Assembly: GCA_017509755.1 (NCBI GenBank)
Contig: JAFWOY010000015.1
Span: 21,138 to 85,137, forward strand
Direction: 5' to 3'
Source of the DNA: Bacteroidales bacterium
GTDB lineage: Bacteria; Bacteroidota; Bacteroidia; Bacteroidales; UBA932
DNA length: 64,000 nucleotides
Shown piece after piece: positions 51,065 through 60,620 of the stretch. Position numbers and translations under genes: made by a program. Within the stretch, counting starts at the first letter, position 1. Every line of letters begins with the position of its first letter. The notes under the pieces were generated by a model, which saw nothing but the letters and a program-made list of their open reading frames with translations, was not told the DNA's origin and did no database searches.

Positions 51065-54000
51065 CGGCGGGCAGGAGGATGGTGAAGCAGGCACCGCCGA
51101 GTTGCGGCGAGCGGCTGTAGCCGATGGTGCCCTGGCTTTGCTCGATAATCATCCGACTGAGGGCCAGTCCGAGACCCGTACCGGTTTTCTTGGTCGTGAA
51201 ATTGGGCGTGAACAATTTGGCCATATCCTCCTCACTCACGCCAGGTCCATTGTCCTCCACATCGATTTGCCAAGCAGCCGCCCCTGCCAGCAGCGCCGGA
51301 GCCAGCGTGATGCGGATCCGGCCTTCGGGCGTTCCGGCGCTTTCAATGGCCTGGACGGAATTCGTCATCAGGTTGACCAGCACGCGTGTCAACTGGCTGC
51401 GGCGGGCATCGACCAACGCTTCGACCCCGTCCGGCCGGACAAATTCGAAAACCATATCTTCCCGGTTGTCAAACAAGTCATTCTGCTCGGCAATCAAGCC
51501 GTTCAGATCGATGCGCGTCACATCTTCGCCGGAGGCGCTGACCGATGAGAATTCCGAAGCCGTCTGCGAGAGCGTGTCAATCTGCTCCAGCAACGATTTG
51601 CTGACACTCTCCAGCTTAGCTTCCCAACCCGGGACTCCGGCCTCTTTCATCCGCAGCAGATACTGGATGCTGAGTTTCATCGGCGTGAGCGGGTTCTTGA
51701 TCTCGTGGGCGATGTGACGGGCCATCTCTTTCCAGGCCTGGTCGCGCTCCGTCTGGGCCAGCCGACGCGAACTTTCTTCCAGGTCTTCCACCATCTTGTT
51801 GTAGGAATCAATCAGGACACCGAGTTCGTCTTTCGAGTTGCGGTACCGGATCCGGCGGTTGCCTGTGAGAGCCAGCCGGTCGATGCGTTCCTTGATCTCG
51901 ACCAACGGGCGGGACAGCGAATTGGAAATGATGGCACCCAGGGCGATGGCCGCAATCAGCAGGATCAGGTAGATATTGATGATGGCGGAGATGGTGGAAG
52001 CCGTGGCGTTGGTCACATCCTGATTGCGATTGAAATAGGGGACGTTGACGATGGCCACCATCGTACCATCCCCGTTGAATACAGGCTCATAGACCGACAG
52101 GAAACTGACGCCGGCGATGGTCTCCAGATCGACAAAACGCAGCTGCCGCTGCATGACAATCTGCCGGAAAGCTTTGTTGTTCATTCGTTTACCGACCAGG
52201 AACTGGTCGAAAAGCTCCGGCTTGGTAGAACGGATCAATTCCCCGTGGATATTGTACAGGTTCAGGTCACTGCGCGTTACTTTGGTAAACTCCTCCATCG
52301 CATTGAAAAGCTCCGGGGTATTGAGTTCGTTGTAACGCATCGCATATTTGCACGGTTCGGCCAGCGAGGTCTGCGCCGAGGTCATCAACGCATCCATGGC
52401 CTCCCGGTTGTTCTCCCGGTTCAGACGCATCACATAGACCACCGTGCCGATACCCATCGTACCCAGGGCAAAGACCATGGCAAGCGTGATCAGCAAGGTG
52501 ATTTTCCGTTTGAGCGAGTGCTTCGGCAGGTCGAAGATCTTATCCTTGCGCCAGCGAATCGTGAACAGGAGCATGAACAATCCGTAGAAAATCGCCAGGT
52601 ACGAGAAAGAAACCAGATGGGGGAAGAAAGGCCGGCGCTGCCGGGATATGATCGTGACATCCTCGTCCGACAAGCAGTTCACAAAATGCACGTACCCATT
52701 CTTGTTGACCATCGTGTAGCCGATCTTCCGGTCGAAGGTCGGTGTCACCGGATAAACATAACTGCCGCCATAGGAGACGAGCCGTTCATCGGAATAACGG
52801 GCGTAGGAATAATAGCGCGGAAGGGTAGCAGCCGTTCCGGCCCGGGCCGTAACGGCATCGAAGGGATTGACCAGCACGTCGTTCTTGTATTTCGATTCAA
52901 GCTCCACAAACAGACGGGATACCGCATAGGTGGAAGGATCGAAATAGGTAAACATACCCAGGTAAGAAGCCAAACCGTTGTAGTCGTGCAGATAATAGAT
53001 ATTGGAGCCAGGCGCCAGCGCCACACCGTATTCCTTGATCAGATTCTCATAGAAAGAGAAACAGCCCACCGGCTCGGTCCCCTGCCCCAGCGTGATCAGG
53101 TTGTTGGGCGTACAGGTCGAAAGCGTGATATTGTATTTGCTTACCACGTCGCTGTACAGATACCGCTCCGTCAGGCGGTTCTTGATCAGTTCCGCGCCGC
53201 CGACCGAGGTCAGCACCGAGAAGAACGGGTCGCTTTGGATGGAAGGCTCCACATCGCGCAGGAACATCTCCAGGGAAAGATCCCTCTCACTGGCCAGTTT
53301 GCTGGTATTGACGCGGTTGCTCTCATATTCCTTGATCAGGCCGTACCGGTCCATGGCCACGACACTGTAGAGGGAGATAACCAGCACATACAGGACGATG
53401 TTGGTCCAGGAAAAGAGATTGACGCGCGCATCCCTTCGGATCAGCATAACAACCATGTATATCTGGTACAGAAGGGCCAGGAAGAGCATTGCAAAGGTCG
53501 CATAGCTCAAGATGGCATAGACCCCGATCTGCGAGAGCCGGTACGGCTCCATCACGATGCTGGAATTGAGCATCAAAGACCGCATCACAAAGTGGATGTA
53601 GGCCATCAGTGCCACACCGGCAAGCGACAGGAGTACGACACCGGTCCAGCGCCGGACGGGTGGCCGGAATTCCATGTTCTTGTGGATGCGGTAGCGCATC
53701 ACGAACAGCGCGTAGAAGGCCAGCGCCACCGTGATATTGTTGAACAGCAGACTGCCCAAAGAATTGAACAGTGTCGTGTCCGCATAGAGCACCGGGGAGA
53801 ACAGTTCGCCGGTCGTATAACCTTTCCCGACAAAATAGAAAGCCATCAGGCGGACGAATACCAGCGTCAGGACGGCAAACCAGAAGGTTCGCCAGGTATG
53901 GTAGCGGGAATGGTACGGGAAAACCGCCAGCAACATCAAGGCGAAGGCTATCCAGCGCAAGGTCATGTTCCCGTGGCCCGGAGTCGGCGGGACAGTCGGG

Positions 54001-54653
54001 ACGACCGAGAAGAGCGGTTCATCCTCAATGCCATAGACGATGGCCGTATCATCGGTCTGGATGGCCAGTGTCGTGTAGCCATCCTTCAGGTGAAGATGCC
54101 GGTTGACCGTATTGGGGATGGCACTGGTAGGATACTCGGTCTTGATCAGGATGCCCGTCACGATCTTGACCTTGCGGTCCTGCGTGAAATGCGTGGTCAC
54201 GACATACCAGGCGGAACCGAGATTGACGTATTTCTCACGCATCCCGATATAGGCGAGCGGCGTGGAATACAGGTTCCGGTTGCTCATGAACTGAAGCCGG
54301 TACGAATACGGGTACACATCCACCTCGTCGTTGCTGATGGGAAACTGGTGTGTCCAGCTCTTCATCGTGTCGGCCTGGTAGCAGTAGAGCACGATGTCGT
54401 CGGGCAGGTCATCGAAATCGACCCAGTTCTGGTCCATGGCCTGCATGGCGCGGTACGAGAATCGCTCGGCCAGCAACTCCCGCTTGTGGAGCGCCCGCTC
54501 CACGCGGTTCTTCTGCCGGCGCTGCCGGGCTTCATAATCAGGCCGGATGCCGGAAAGGCCCAGCAGCAGTAACGCCACGACAAACAGCAAAAAACTGCCG
54601 TTACGCAGCAGGAAGCGCCGGATCCGAAGCCAATATGGTCTGCCTTTGCTCAT
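51051..54653 (-). CDS. Large multi-pass NtrY-like sensor histidine kinase
   Basis: Sensor kinase of 1200 residues from ATG 54653 ([11 protein letters not shown]), which overlaps the rlmH stop as ATGA. One N-terminal helix (about 19-36), an extracytoplasmic region, a block of about six helices (about 210-415), a long extracytoplasmic region (about 420-680), then further helices, a HAMP domain, HisKA with phospho-acceptor H983 ([14 protein letters not shown]) and a HATPase with [11 protein letters not shown] and TGTGLGLAL. The kinase half resembles NtrY, which pairs with NtrX-type regulators; the regulator at 44974-46134 is a candidate partner. The signal sensed by the exceptionally large membrane part is unknown. 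The stop is convergent with der. Confidence 0.93.
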   Translation of the reverse strand: MSKGRPYWLRIRRFLLRNGSFLLFVVALLLLGLSGIRPDYEARQRRQKNRVERALHKRELLAERFSYRAMQAMDQNWVDFDDLPDDIVLYCYQADTMKSWTHQFPISNDEVDVYPYSYRLQFMSNRNLYSTPLAYIGMREKYVNLGSAWYVVTTHFTQDRKVKIVTGILIKTEYPTSAIPNTVNRHLHLKDGYTTLAIQTDDTAIVYGIEDEPLFSVVPTVPPTPGHGNMTLRWIAFALMLLAVFPYHSRYHTWRTFWFAVLTLVFVRLMAFYFVGKGYTTGELFSPVLYADTTLFNSLGSLLFNNITVALAFYALFVMRYRIHKNMEFRPPVRRWTGVVLLSLAGVALMAYIHFVMRSLMLNSSIVMEPYRLSQIGVYAILSYATFAMLFLALLYQIYMVVMLIRRDARVNLFSWTNIVLYVLVISLYSVVAMDRYGLIKEYESNRVNTSKLASERDLSLEMFLRDVEPSIQSDPFFSVLTSVGGAELIKNRLTERYLYSDVVSKYNITLSTCTPNNLITLGQGTEPVGCFSFYENLIKEYGVALAPGSNIYYLHDYNGLASYLGMFTYFDPSTYAVSRLFVELESKYKNDVLVNPFDAVTARAGTAATLPRYYSYARYSDERLVSYGGSYVYPVTPTFDRKIGYTMVNKNGYVHFVNCLSDEDVTIISRQRRPFFPHLVSFSYLAIFYGLFMLLFTIRWRKDKIFDLPKHSLKRKITLLITLAMVFALGTMGIGTVVYVMRLNRENNREAMDALMTSAQTSLAEPCKYAMRYNELNTPELFNAMEEFTKVTRSDLNLYNIHGELIRSTKPELFDQFLVGKRMNNKAFRQIVMQRQLRFVDLETIAGVSFLSVYEPVFNGDGTMVAIVNVPYFNRNQDVTNATASTISAIINIYLILLIAAIALGAIISNSLSRPLVEIKERIDRLALTGNRRIRYRNSKDELGVLIDSYNKMVEDLEESSRRLAQTERDQAWKEMARHIAHEIKNPLTPMKLSIQYLLRMKEAGVPGWEAKLESVSKSLLEQIDTLSQTASEFSSVSASGEDVTRIDLNGLIAEQNDLFDNREDMVFEFVRPDGVEALVDARRSQLTRVLVNLMTNSVQAIESAGTPEGRIRITLAPALLAGAAAWQIDVEDNGPGVSEEDMAKLFTPNFTTKKTGTGLGLALSRMIIEQSQGTIGYSRSPQLGGACFTILLPAAISA

Positions 54654-55123
54654 TCGTGATGATAGGGTTCTCCGCGGATGATCGTGAAGGCGCGGTACAA
54701 TTGCTCCAGGAAGACGAGCCGCACCAGCTGGTGGGAAAATGTCATCCGTGAAAGCGAAAGACGCTCCTGGCAACGGGCCTGGACCTCGACTGAAAAGCCA
54801 TAAGGCCCCCCGACCACAAAGACCAGATCCTTCGGGAGATGCGCGGCTTTCTGCTCCAAATTCCGTGCCCAATCGAGCGATGAGAAGGCCGCGCCGCGCT
54901 CATCCAGCAGAACCAGATGGTCGGTCGGCTTCAAAGCCTTGAGAATCAATTCACCCTCCCGCAGTTTGACCTGTTCCTCACTCAGGGAAGCAGTCTGGCG
55001 CAAATCGGGGATCTCCACCAGTTCGAACGAAACGTAGTGACGGATCCTGCCGGCATAGACTTCGATTCCCTGACGGATCCACGGGTCCGTGGTTTTTCCG
55101 GTAAAGAGGACTCTGATTTTCAT
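54650..55123 (-). CDS. rlmH: 23S rRNA (pseudouridine1915-N3)-methyltransferase
   Basis: SPOUT methyltransferase acting on m3-pseudouridine 1915 of 23S rRNA in assembled ribosomes. It is 157 residues, the family size, with LLDERG (about 73-78), VVGGPYGF and the C-terminal SLSRMTFSHQLVRLVFLEQLYRAFTI (two adjoining motifs) plus PYHHE. It overlaps the histidine-kinase start by ATGA (54650-54653), so the two are coupled. Confidence 0.97.
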   Translation of the reverse strand: MKIRVLFTGKTTDPWIRQGIEVYAGRIRHYVSFELVEIPDLRQTASLSEEQVKLREGELILKALKPTDHLVLLDERGAAFSSLDWARNLEQKAAHLPKDLVFVVGGPYGFSVEVQARCQERLSLSRMTFSHQLVRLVFLEQLYRAFTIIRGEPYHHE

Positions 55124-55171
55124 TGGCTCGATTTTTGAATATATGGCCTTTCGTCAAAATAATTGGTTACG

Positions 55172-55573
55172 ATGAAGAAAGTGTTCTGGCTTGCATCTTT
55201 GCTGTTCGCCCTCCTGACGGTCGGCCCTTCCTCGGCGCAGGAAAACGGACAGGATGTCTTCACACCGATTGGAAAGTATCTTCAAAGTGGAGATTATGAC
55301 AAGCTTTCAGCCTGGTTCGCTGACAATCTGGAACTCGATATGCTGGGTGCCGTCAACAACTGTACGCGCAACCAGGCCCGTCTCATCATGAAGAACTTCT
55401 TCGCCAACTACACTCCCAAGAAGTTCACGGTCATCCACAAGAGCGGCAAAGCGCCGATGAAGTATGCGGTCGGCTCGCTCAGCGCCGGTGGCGAACGTTT
55501 CCGGGTTATCCTCTACGTCAAGACCACCGACGCCGTAAGCCATATCGAGCAGCTCAAGGTCGAGCGCGAGTGA
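55172..55573 (+). CDS. DUF4783-like exported protein
   Basis: A 133-residue exported protein with signal peptide 1-20 (LLTVGPSSAQ) and an NTF2-like alpha-beta fold typical of DUF4783 in Bacteroidetes: FTPIGKYLQSGDYDKLSAWF, then beta strands ending VILYVKTTD. The function of the family is unknown; a scaffold or ligand-binding role is possible. ATG 55172 is preferred over an upstream TTG. The 3' end overlaps the convergent nucleotidase gene by 20 bp. Confidence 0.8.
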   Translation: MKKVFWLASLLFALLTVGPSSAQENGQDVFTPIGKYLQSGDYDKLSAWFADNLELDMLGAVNNCTRNQARLIMKNFFANYTPKKFTVIHKSGKAPMKYAVGSLSAGGERFRVILYVKTTDAVSHIEQLKVERE

Positions 55574-56393
55574 TCTCCCAGGTACCGACAACGATACCCT
55601 GCCCGCCACATTGGGTGATGGGAACCACACGCCCGTCGAGGTCCTTGACCTCACGGGCTTCTTTCAAATAAGTATGGCTGTGCCCGCCGATCACAAGGTC
55701 CAGGTTGCGGGAATTCTCCACCATCAGCACATCGGAAGGACGTTCCAGCGAGCCGCCGTCATAACCGAAATGCGACAGCAGGATCACCAGGTCACAGTGC
55801 TTCTTGTTCTTCAGGAAATCCGCCCATTTGTTGACCTCTTCGATGGAATTCAGCCGGACCATGCCGTCGAGATGCGACTTGAGGACCACACCTTCCAGGT
55901 AGGAAGTCGTGCCGATGATGCCGATCTTCATGCCGCCGCGGCGGACGATCGTATAGGGTTTCACCAGTTTCTTGAGCGGGGTGTTCGAGAAAACATAGTT
56001 GCAGGTCACCGTCGTGTGCTTGCACTTTTTCAGGCGGCGTGCCAGGTCTTCCTGCCCGTTGTCAAACTCGTGGTTGCCCAGGGTGAACACATCGTACTTC
56101 ATCAGGTTGACCAATTCCACCTCAAGATCACCATGGGCCACCGTATAGTAAGGGGTTCCCTGGTTGAAATCGCCCGCATCGAGCAGGAGCACTTTTTTCT
56201 TGCCGTACTTCTCGCGCACGCTGTTGATATACTGGAGCCGGCGCTCCACGCCGCCAAGCCCTTTGTTATAGCCCACCCGGACCGGTTCGATCTGGCTGTG
56301 CGTATCGTTGGTGTGCAGGATCACAAGGTCTTGCGCAGGAAGCGCGACCAAACTGGCCATCACGGCCATTGCGGTCAAAATCAGTTTTTTCAT
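55554..56393 (-). CDS. 5'-nucleotidase/UshA N-terminal metallophosphoesterase domain, stand-alone
   Basis: Exported metallophosphoesterase of 279 residues with signal peptide 1-20. Motifs of the UshA/CpdB N-terminal domain: HTNDTHS (27-33), LDAGDFNQG, TLGNHEFDNG, and GGHSHTYL near the C-terminus. It lacks the C-terminal nucleotide-binding domain, which is encoded by the adjacent upstream gene. The ATG overlaps that gene's stop (56390-56393, ATGA), so the two halves are made together and probably assemble into one periplasmic nucleotidase. Confidence 0.93.
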   Translation of the reverse strand: MKKLILTAMAVMASLVALPAQDLVILHTNDTHSQIEPVRVGYNKGLGGVERRLQYINSVREKYGKKKVLLLDAGDFNQGTPYYTVAHGDLEVELVNLMKYDVFTLGNHEFDNGQEDLARRLKKCKHTTVTCNYVFSNTPLKKLVKPYTIVRRGGMKIGIIGTTSYLEGVVLKSHLDGMVRLNSIEEVNKWADFLKNKKHCDLVILLSHFGYDGGSLERPSDVLMVENSRNLDLVIGGHSHTYLKEAREVKDLDGRVVPITQCGGQGIVVGTWEITRARP

Positions 56394-57151
56394 CGTCTTC
56401 TTTCCTCCCAGTCCGTGTAAACAATGCGCCCGTCCGGATGGAGCGAGATCGTCTCGCCCCGGGCCATCTGGTCTTTCAGGTATTCCACGATGGCATCGCG
56501 GATCCAGATGCCCGTGTCTTTGCGGTTGAAGGCCACGTCGGAGAGTACGACGCCGTCGCCTCCATCCATCAGGAAATTGATGGTGGCGAACTTATAGACG
56601 CGGTCATCGTCGATCGGCGCGCCCGCAACGTTGAGTTTGTCCGCCTCCCGGCCGGTAATCACGATTTCGACACCGCTGAAGGCTTCGACGCGCCGCCGGG
56701 CAATCATCTGGTTGAGGAAGCGGTGAAGGTCCGACCCTTTGATGTCGAAGGTTACAAGGTAATTGTCGAACGGGAAGATGGAGAAGATGTCATAGACGCG
56801 CACGGCGCCTTTGGGCAGGCTGGTGCGGATTCCGCCGTAATTGGTCATGGCGATATCCACCTTGTCGCCTGTTTTCCTCTCGGCGATGGCCTTGATCACG
56901 TCGGCTGCGAAATTGGACAATCCGCTTTCGGGACGGCGGCTGCTGTACTCGTCTTCAGAATAGCCGATGATCTCCTGGAGCGGTGCCACCTGGGAATTGT
57001 ACTTCTCAATAGTCAGCGTGGCACGCAAGTCCTTCGTATCATCCCAAGTGGAATCAATCTGAACGGGAGTCCACTTGTAGGTAAACTGCGCAGCCGCAGG
57101 GAAAGTCAGGGAGGCCAGCAGCAGACTCAGGAACAAACTTCGTATCTTCAT
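56390..57151 (-). CDS. 5'-nucleotidase C-terminal domain protein, stand-alone
   Basis: Exported 253-residue protein with signal peptide 1-21 (LTFPAAA-Q) and the nucleotide-binding domain of 5'-nucleotidases: GLSNFAADVI, NYGGIRTSLPKG, FPFDNYLVTFDI and DGGDGVVL. No phosphoesterase domain is present. Together with the next gene it forms a split nucleotidase whose gene order is the reverse of the domain order in UshA. It lies 3 bp after the ABC permease gene and so belongs to the ABC-exporter unit. Confidence 0.92.
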   Translation of the reverse strand: MKIRSLFLSLLLASLTFPAAAQFTYKWTPVQIDSTWDDTKDLRATLTIEKYNSQVAPLQEIIGYSEDEYSSRRPESGLSNFAADVIKAIAERKTGDKVDIAMTNYGGIRTSLPKGAVRVYDIFSIFPFDNYLVTFDIKGSDLHRFLNQMIARRRVEAFSGVEIVITGREADKLNVAGAPIDDDRVYKFATINFLMDGGDGVVLSDVAFNRKDTGIWIRDAIVEYLKDQMARGETISLHPDGRIVYTDWEERRR

Positions 57152-57154
57152 AGG

Positions 57155-58537
57155 TCAGTCTTTGATTTTCATCCATTTGATGAGATCCTTGAACGAGGAC
57201 TTCTTACCGTATGTAAGGATGCCGATCTTGTAAATCTTGGCCGACACCCAGGCCGTGGCCAGGAAGGTAACCAACAGCAGGAAGACCGAGAGCAGCAGTT
57301 GCCAGCCCGGTACGACGCCAAACGGAATACGGGCCAGCATCACCATCGGCGACGTCCACGGGATGATGGAAGTCCACACCGACAGGGCGCTGTTGGGATG
57401 CTCGAAGGTGTGGAGCATGATGAACAGGCCGATGATCAGCGGGATCGTGATCGGCAACTGCAACTGGTTCGTATCAGCCTCGTTGTCGACCGCCGCACCG
57501 ATGGCGGCGAACATCGAAGCGTAGAGCAGATAACCCAGCAGGAAATAGATCAGGAAGCAGCCGATGATGTACAGCCAGTCGAGGTCTTTGATCTGGCCCA
57601 GGATCTTCATCACGCCGGCCGCATCGGAGGTCTCGCCGGATGACTGGGCGATGGCGGCCATGTCAGCCGGACTGATGTTGCCGTCTTCACCGGTCATCGC
57701 TACGATCTGTTCGACACCGCCCATGTTCTGCATCAGTTTCGGGCCGGCAATCGTATTGACGGCCATCACGATGATGAGCGTCAGCGCGATCCAGATGAAG
57801 AACTGCGTGAGGGCCACCAGCGCCACGCCGATGATCTTGCCCATCATCAGCTCCACGCTTTTGACCGATGAAACGATCACTTCCACCACGCGGCTGCTCT
57901 TTTCGTCGATGACGCTCCGCATGACCATCGTTCCGAACATGAAGACGAACATGTAGATCAGGAAGCTCATCAGGTAGGACAGGACCATGTAGATCTCCAC
58001 GCTGTCTTCCTTGGCATCCCCGTCGTTGGTGAGTGTCATCGAATTGAGCTTGATGTCGGTCTTGACGTCGGCCAGGATCTCGTCGAGGTTCTGGATATCA
58101 TACTGCATGAGTTTTCGGTTCTCGACGGCCTTGTTGACCGCCCGGTTGATGGAGGTCTTCAAATCCATGTTGAGCGGTTCCTTCGAATAGGATATGACGG
58201 AGACTTCCCCCTTCTCATCGAGCGGAGAAATGCCAACGATGGCGTAATAATCCAATTCGTTGAAGATGTCCTTGAGCAGATCGACGGTCTCCCCTTCCGT
58301 GCCCATCACGTAGGTCGTGTGCTCGCTGTTTTCCAGGTACGGAGCCACAATGCCGGACTGGTCGATCACTTTCACTTTCTGCTGCTCGTTGCCCGAGAAG
58401 AGCATGATCAGCATCGGGACGCAGATCAGCAGACCCATGCCGATCGGCGTGAGCAGGGTGGTCAGGATAAAGGATTTCTTGCGGACGCGGGTTGTATATT
58501 CGTGGCTGATGACAATGCCTACTTTTTTCCAGTTCAT
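57155..58537 (-). CDS. ABC-2 type exporter permease (NatB-like)
   Basis: Membrane subunit of an ABC exporter, 460 residues. One N-terminal helix (about 24-46), a large extracytoplasmic loop (about 50-190), and five to six helices in the C-terminal half, as in the NatB/ABC2_membrane_3 family implicated in Na+ or drug export. It is encoded 12 bp after its ATPase and followed by the split nucleotidase. The substrate is unknown. Confidence 0.9.
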   Translation of the reverse strand: MNWKKVGIVISHEYTTRVRKKSFILTTLLTPIGMGLLICVPMLIMLFSGNEQQKVKVIDQSGIVAPYLENSEHTTYVMGTEGETVDLLKDIFNELDYYAIVGISPLDEKGEVSVISYSKEPLNMDLKTSINRAVNKAVENRKLMQYDIQNLDEILADVKTDIKLNSMTLTNDGDAKEDSVEIYMVLSYLMSFLIYMFVFMFGTMVMRSVIDEKSSRVVEVIVSSVKSVELMMGKIIGVALVALTQFFIWIALTLIIVMAVNTIAGPKLMQNMGGVEQIVAMTGEDGNISPADMAAIAQSSGETSDAAGVMKILGQIKDLDWLYIIGCFLIYFLLGYLLYASMFAAIGAAVDNEADTNQLQLPITIPLIIGLFIMLHTFEHPNSALSVWTSIIPWTSPMVMLARIPFGVVPGWQLLLSVFLLLVTFLATAWVSAKIYKIGILTYGKKSSFKDLIKWMKIKD

Positions 58538-58549
58538 AGTGCGCTCCTC

Positions 58550-59449
58550 CTATTTTCCGGTTACCAGTTTGATGAAAATGTCGTTCATGCGCGGGATCAG
58601 TTCGCGGTACGAAACGATGTCGGCGCAGGTGATCAGTTCGCCGAGCACGTCCCGGGAACTGCTGCCTTCGGTCACATCCAGCACGGCCCGGCGGCTCTCC
58701 TTGAGCTCTTCATCGGCGAAGATGCTGTAGGCGGTTCCGGCCGGCAGGGGTTCGCTGCTGCGATAGAGGACTTCCACCTGGTTGGAGCCGTATTCACGGC
58801 GGATGGCGTCGGTACCGCCTGTCACCACGAGGTGCGACTTGTTGATCAGGGCGATGTTGTCGCAGAGTTCTTCGACGGATTCCATGTTGTGGGTCGAGAG
58901 GATGATGGTGGTGCCTTCATCCCGCAGGCGCAGGATCTCGTCGCGGATCATCTGGGCGTTGACGGGGTCGAAGCCAGAGAAAGGTTCGTCGAGGATCAGC
59001 AGTTGGGGGCGGTGCAGGACGGTCGTGATAAACTGGACTTTCTGGGCCATGCCTTTGGACAGTTCTTCGACTTTTTTGTCCCACCAGCTCTGGATGCCGA
59101 AGCGGATGAACCATTTTTTGAGTTCGGCGGTCGCGGCGGCGGTGCTCATGCCTTTGAGGCGGGCCAGATAGAGGGATTGTTCGCCGACTTTCATCTTCTT
59201 AAAAAGACCGCGCTCTTCGGGCAGGTAGCCGATGGCACGGACGTCTTCGTCGGCGACGTGTTTGCCGTTCAGGATCACTTCGCCTGCCGTGGGGATGGTA
59301 ATCCGGTTGATGATACGGATCAATGTCGTCTTGCCGGCGCCGTTCGGCCCGAGCAATCCGAAAATCTTGCCTTCGGGCACGTTCACCGACACGTCGTCGA
59401 GTGCCTTGAAATCGCCGAAGGCTTTCGTAATGTGTTTACACTCTAACAT
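58550..59449 (-). CDS. ABC transporter ATPase (NatA-like)
   Basis: ATP-binding subunit of 299 residues. Walker A GPNGAGKTT at 34-42, Q-loop region YLPEERGLF, an atypical signature LSKGMAQKVQ typical of the NatA/DUF4162 branch, and Walker B LLILDEPFSGFDPVN. A C-terminal DUF4162-like extension follows (about 215-299). First gene of the exporter/nucleotidase unit, with a strong promoter about 177 bp upstream. Confidence 0.95.
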   Translation of the reverse strand: MLECKHITKAFGDFKALDDVSVNVPEGKIFGLLGPNGAGKTTLIRIINRITIPTAGEVILNGKHVADEDVRAIGYLPEERGLFKKMKVGEQSLYLARLKGMSTAAATAELKKWFIRFGIQSWWDKKVEELSKGMAQKVQFITTVLHRPQLLILDEPFSGFDPVNAQMIRDEILRLRDEGTTIILSTHNMESVEELCDNIALINKSHLVVTGGTDAIRREYGSNQVEVLYRSSEPLPAGTAYSIFADEELKESRRAVLDVTEGSSSRDVLGELITCADIVSYRELIPRMNDIFIKLVTGK

Positions 59450-59625
59450 ATATCAATAATATCAATACTTTCTTGTCGCATCTGGCCGGGCTGCGCTTGG
59501 GCCCCTCCCGTTCACATGGCCACGGGCGGGCTCCGCTTGCTCTGGTATATCGTCGTGCGCGCAAAAAAATGCGCGCCCGCCCAAATACCACCCGCCGCTA
59601 CGCCCTTGTCGCCTTATCAATCTTA
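59450..59625. other. Structured GC-rich leader upstream of the ABC exporter unit
   Basis: If the promoter at 59626-59657 is used, about 170 nt of leader precede the ATPase start. It contains 59495-59509, which repeats the centre of the element at 26051-26152, and a hairpin 59557-59576 (GCGCGCA and TGCGCGC around six A). No ORF is convincing. It may be a repeat insertion or a regulatory leader. Confidence 0.4.
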
Positions 59626-59657
59626 CAAAGATACGTTTTATCTGTTTTTTGCGCAAA
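59626..59657 (-). promoter_or_regulatory. Promoter of the ABC exporter/5'-nucleotidase unit
   Basis: On the minus strand TATCTTTG (59626-59633) with TTTG 20 bp upstream (59654-59657), a full match to the Bacteroidetes pattern. Lies just beyond the end of the ComEA-like gene. Confidence 0.65.
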
Positions 59658-59668
59658 TATAAAAATAA

Positions 59669-60589
59669 TTATTGAATTTCGATATATTTTTTCAATTTTT
59701 CGATATTTTCTTGCGGGAGGACCTGTTCATGAGCGAGGTCGGTAAGGGTCCAGCGGGTGGAATCGTAGAGTTGACGGTAGCGGAGGACGCTGCGGGCACC
59801 GCGAGGGCCAAGATACGGATGGCGTGCGAGCAGGCTGTCGGATGCATGCCAGAGGTCGAGCGGGTGGATTCGGCCGGGGTCCACAGTGATGTCATCGGCA
59901 AAGCCTTCATAGCGGACGGCGTCGAGCCCGTCGATTTCAAGCAACTGGGTCTTGTCGTAATAGCCGCCGAGCCGGTCGCGATAATCGAGGATCTTGTGGG
60001 CATACCAGGGACCGATGCCGTGCAGCGATACCAGGGCGGCGCTGTCGGCCGTGTTAAGTTCGAGTTTGGGGATTTCGATATAGGGTTCGAGCCGGGCAAA
60101 GATGGTGTCGGAGACGACATACATGTTCTGGAAATCGGCCTTGCTGCGGAAGCGGCCACCTTTGCTGCGGTAGTTGTCGATGGATTCGGCTTGACGCTGG
60201 CTCAGGCCGAGGCGCTGCAATTCATCCAGCGTCACGGTATTGGGATTGAAGGGAAAGGATTCGTACTGCCGGGCAGGGCGATGTGCCGTTCCGCCAGCGG
60301 GTTTGCGAGCCGTGTTACGGTCCGGGCGGGCGTAGCCACCAAACTTCGTCCGTTCAGGACTCCCCGATTCCTGCGGAGTTGCGGATTGTTCTTCCGGTGG
60401 AGTCCCTTGCCCCGGCTCTAGCTGTCCCGTCATGTCCGGCTCAGGCCGGGCATCTCCGGGCCGTTCCATGACCTTGACCACAAAAATCGCCAGTTGAAAT
60501 CCCAGAATCAGGAAAACCAGGGCTACCATCCCAGACGCCGCACCCTTCGACACTTGTTCTTTTTTCTCTCGCCTCATATCATCCCACAA
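59669..60589 (-). CDS. ComEA-like helix-hairpin-helix protein, membrane-anchored
   Basis: A 306-residue protein with one N-terminal transmembrane helix (about 20-39), a Pro/Glu-rich linker (about 45-108), and three helix-hairpin-helix units: FNPNTVTLDELQRLGLS, then LNTADSAALVSLHGIGPW, then HPLDLWHASDSLLARHPYLG. ComEA proteins bind double-stranded DNA at the envelope. Competence cannot be inferred from this gene alone, and Bacteroidetes often have such multi-HhH proteins. The start could be ATG 60589 or 60577 (MRREKKEQ). Confidence 0.87.
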   Translation of the reverse strand: MWDDMRREKKEQVSKGAASGMVALVFLILGFQLAIFVVKVMERPGDARPEPDMTGQLEPGQGTPPEEQSATPQESGSPERTKFGGYARPDRNTARKPAGGTAHRPARQYESFPFNPNTVTLDELQRLGLSQRQAESIDNYRSKGGRFRSKADFQNMYVVSDTIFARLEPYIEIPKLELNTADSAALVSLHGIGPWYAHKILDYRDRLGGYYDKTQLLEIDGLDAVRYEGFADDITVDPGRIHPLDLWHASDSLLARHPYLGPRGARSVLRYRQLYDSTRWTLTDLAHEQVLPQENIEKLKKYIEIQ

Positions 60590-60620
60590 TTAGAATAAAT
60601 GCCCGGACGGGCTGCAAGAA

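Noticed and set aside
51705..54572. A 955-codon open frame on the plus strand opposite the histidine kinase
   Set aside because: Antisense shadow. The minus strand encodes transmembrane segments, HAMP, HisKA and HATPase motifs.
59669..60589. Evidence for natural competence
   Set aside because: A single ComEA-like HhH protein without other com genes nearby is not enough.
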